A DNA stretch of 64,000 nucleotides from contig CANMNF010000003.1 of assembly GCA_947499255.1 (NCBI GenBank), positions 124,001-188,000 on the forward strand, read 5' to 3'. The notes under the pieces are model-generated. The model had not been told where the DNA came from, ran no database searches, and saw only the letters and a program-made list of their open reading frames with translations. The DNA is from an uncultured Sphingomonadaceae bacterium. GTDB lineage: Bacteria; Pseudomonadota; Alphaproteobacteria; Sphingomonadales; Sphingomonadaceae. The position numbers were made by a program, and so were the translations under genes. Positions 62,635-64,000 of the stretch are shown here, in pieces; within the stretch, counting starts at the first letter, position 1, and every line of letters begins with the position of its first letter.

Positions 62635-64000
62635 TTCTTGGATTTGGCGAATATCCGCCACGCAATCCCGGCAGCGAGCAAGCCGCCAAGGATGTTGGCA
62701 ATCAGCTCAGCGCTATATATCGCATCTCCGCCCCAGCTTGGCCGCATAAACCAGGCAAACGGCAGCATCACAAGAAACACGCGGGCCAGCGAAAGTATCA
62801 GCGCGCTTGTCGCTTTGTCGATGGCGTTGAGCACGCCATTGATCATGATCAAAACACCAAAGCCGGCAAAGCCCCAGACAGAAATGCGCAAATATCGGGA
62901 CGTTGCCGCGATAACTTCGGGCTCATCACTGAACAGGCCAGCGAACCACTCGCACGCCATATACAATCCCAACGCCGCGGCAAAACCGTAAGCCAGGCAA
63001 AATACGCCAGCCTGCCATATAGCGCGATAGGCGCGGTCGTAATATTGCGCGCCCCAGTTCTGGCCCACAATCGCGCCAATTGATCCTGATAAAGCGAGCA
63101 GCGGCACAAGGACCACAGCCTGAATCCGCCCGCCCGCCCCATAGCCTGCAACCGCGGTTTGCCCTTCTGCTGCAAGCAACGCTGTCAGCACCGCAAGGGC
63201 GGCAGGACTTATCGAACTGGTGAAGGAGGCAGGGACTGCAACTTTGAGCAATGCACGAAGCCCGATGCCCCATCGTCTTCCGCGCAAAGCGGCTGGATTG
63301 AACGGGATATCGCCTTTTTTAAGGAAATAAAACGCCGCGATAACGCCAACGATCCATCCCGCTCCCGACGCATAAGCAGCCCCGGCCACTCCATATCCTG
63401 CAAAGCTGCCAATGCCGCCAATCAGGATCGGATCAAGCGCCCAATTGACCACGGAATACGCTATCAAAACTGCCGTGGAGCTTTTTGCCATACCTTGTGC
63501 GCGCAGGACGCCATTGATAGCCATCATTGCCAGCAGGATCGGAAATACGATTGAGAAAGGCAGGATGTATTCGTCAATAATGACAAGGATATCTGGCTCT
63601 GCCTGCATAAGCGCAAACAGCGGTTGGCGCACAGCATACAAAATACCGCCAAACAACAATCCGGCCGCTATGCCAGCCAGCATACCAAGGTTCGCGCGGC
63701 CAATTGCCCGCGCTTCGTCGCCTTCGCCAAGCGCCCGGCTGACCACCGATGCAACGCCGACCATAATGCCCACCCCAAGACTGGAAAGCGCAGTGATGAC
63801 AGGGAAGATAAAGCTGATAGCAGCAAGCTCATCACCGCCCAACTGGCCGATGAAATACGCATCGATCACACCCACTGACATAATCGCCAGCACGCCCACA
63901 ATGCCCGGCGCGGTCTGGCTGACCAGATGGCCCGGAATTGATCCGGTGATCAGTTTCGCACTGCCATTGCCAGAGGCCTTGGCAGTATCCCTCGATGCGT
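62631..64000 (-). CDS. MATE family efflux transporter, N-terminus cut by window end
   Basis: This multidrug/metabolite exporter of the MATE family continues beyond the window: the frame is open through position 64000 with ITGSIPGHLVSQTAPGIVGVLAIMSVGVIDAYFIGQLGGDEL-type residues, the usual first helix. Hydrophobic segments repeat in the 12-helix pattern. The substrate is unknown. A GTG at 63899 is internal to the first helix and should not be taken as the start. Confidence 0.9.
   Translation of the reverse strand, partial: ASRDTAKASGNGSAKLITGSIPGHLVSQTAPGIVGVLAIMSVGVIDAYFIGQLGGDELAAISFIFPVITALSSLGVGIMVGVASVVSRALGEGDEARAIGRANLGMLAGIAAGLLFGGILYAVRQPLFALMQAEPDILVIIDEYILPFSIVFPILLAMMAINGVLRAQGMAKSSTAVLIAYSVVNWALDPILIGGIGSFAGYGVAGAAYASGAGWIVGVIAAFYFLKKGDIPFNPAALRGRRWGIGLRALLKVAVPASFTSSISPAALAVLTALLAAEGQTAVAGYGAGGRIQAVVLVPLLALSGSIGAIVGQNWGAQYYDRAYRAIWQAGVFCLAYGFAAALGLYMACEWFAGLFSDEPEVIAATSRYLRISVWGFAGFGVLIMINGVLNAIDKATSALILSLARVFLVMLPFAWFMRPSWGGDAIYSAELIANILGGLLAAGIAWRIFAKSKN

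Noticed and set aside
1-64000. CRISPR arrays, insertion sequences, integrases or prophage genes
   Set aside because: No regular spaced repeats, transposase or integrase motifs were seen; the tRNA genes show no attachment-site duplication that I could find by eye.

Overview
The window reads as a chromosome segment of a marine alphaproteobacterium, most likely a sphingomonad (Erythrobacteraceae-like). The clues are moderate GC with heavy GCG/CGC use, two very large TonB-dependent receptors of the Xanthomonas/Caulobacter type, a PhyR stress regulator, a class I PHA synthase, and a cbb3 oxidase cluster under FNR-type boxes. This is inferred from gene content; no 16S gene is present.

Layout. Positions 1-2332 hold the end of a peptide-type ABC transporter (oppC end, oppD, oppF). 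Positions 2329-10991, all on the minus strand, hold the fnr/fixK regulator, ccoNOQP, ccoGHIS and a tiny cysteine-rich protein. Many of these genes overlap by 4 nt, and perfect TTGAT-N4-ATCAA boxes lie before ccoN and before the regulator. Positions 11167-36734 form a large polysaccharide locus that fits ulvan (sulfated rhamnose plus uronic acids). It holds a TonB receptor, a DeoR regulator, an FMN 2-hydroxyacid oxidase, an FGGY kinase, a GH105 unsaturated uronyl hydrolase, two BNR-type beta-propeller proteins like PL24/PL25 ulvan lyases, a rhamnose mutarotase, KduI, a Cys-type sulfatase, DUF4861, an NCS1 permease, a TRAP transporter, a LacI regulator, a secreted beta-helix protein, an FAH/hydratase-family enzyme, a DhuI-like isomerase and KduD. 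Positions 37084-48699 form an alginate locus: TonB receptor, FadR-type GntR, PL6 and PL17 alginate lyases, an ExuT-like MFS transporter, a DEH reductase and KDG kinase. The two loci meet at 2-keto-3-deoxygluconate, and the only KDG kinase in the window is in the alginate part.

After two tRNA genes (Thr-CGT, Cys-GCA) the rest is housekeeping: two PilZ-like paralogues, an atypical OmpR-family regulator, an AlaC-type aminotransferase, PHA synthase and an unusual phasin, ClpS, LptF/LptG, an acidic lipoprotein, a fatty acid desaturase, an acyltransferase-like protein, a single-domain response regulator, PhyR, and the start-less end of a MATE transporter.

How it works together (inference). Surface lyases cut ulvan or alginate and TonB receptors import the oligomers. 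Sulfatase, GH105 and PL17 finish depolymerisation in the periplasm. TRAP, NCS1 and MFS carriers take up the products. KduI/DhuI plus KduD, or the DEH reductase, make KDG, which KdgK phosphorylates. Rhamnose would go through RhaM and the FGGY kinase, and lactate made from it through the 2-hydroxyacid oxidase. Rhamnose isomerase, rhamnulose-phosphate aldolase, KDPG aldolase and KdgF are not in the window. Three sets of repeated promoter motifs suggest separate DeoR, LacI and GntR regulons within the locus.
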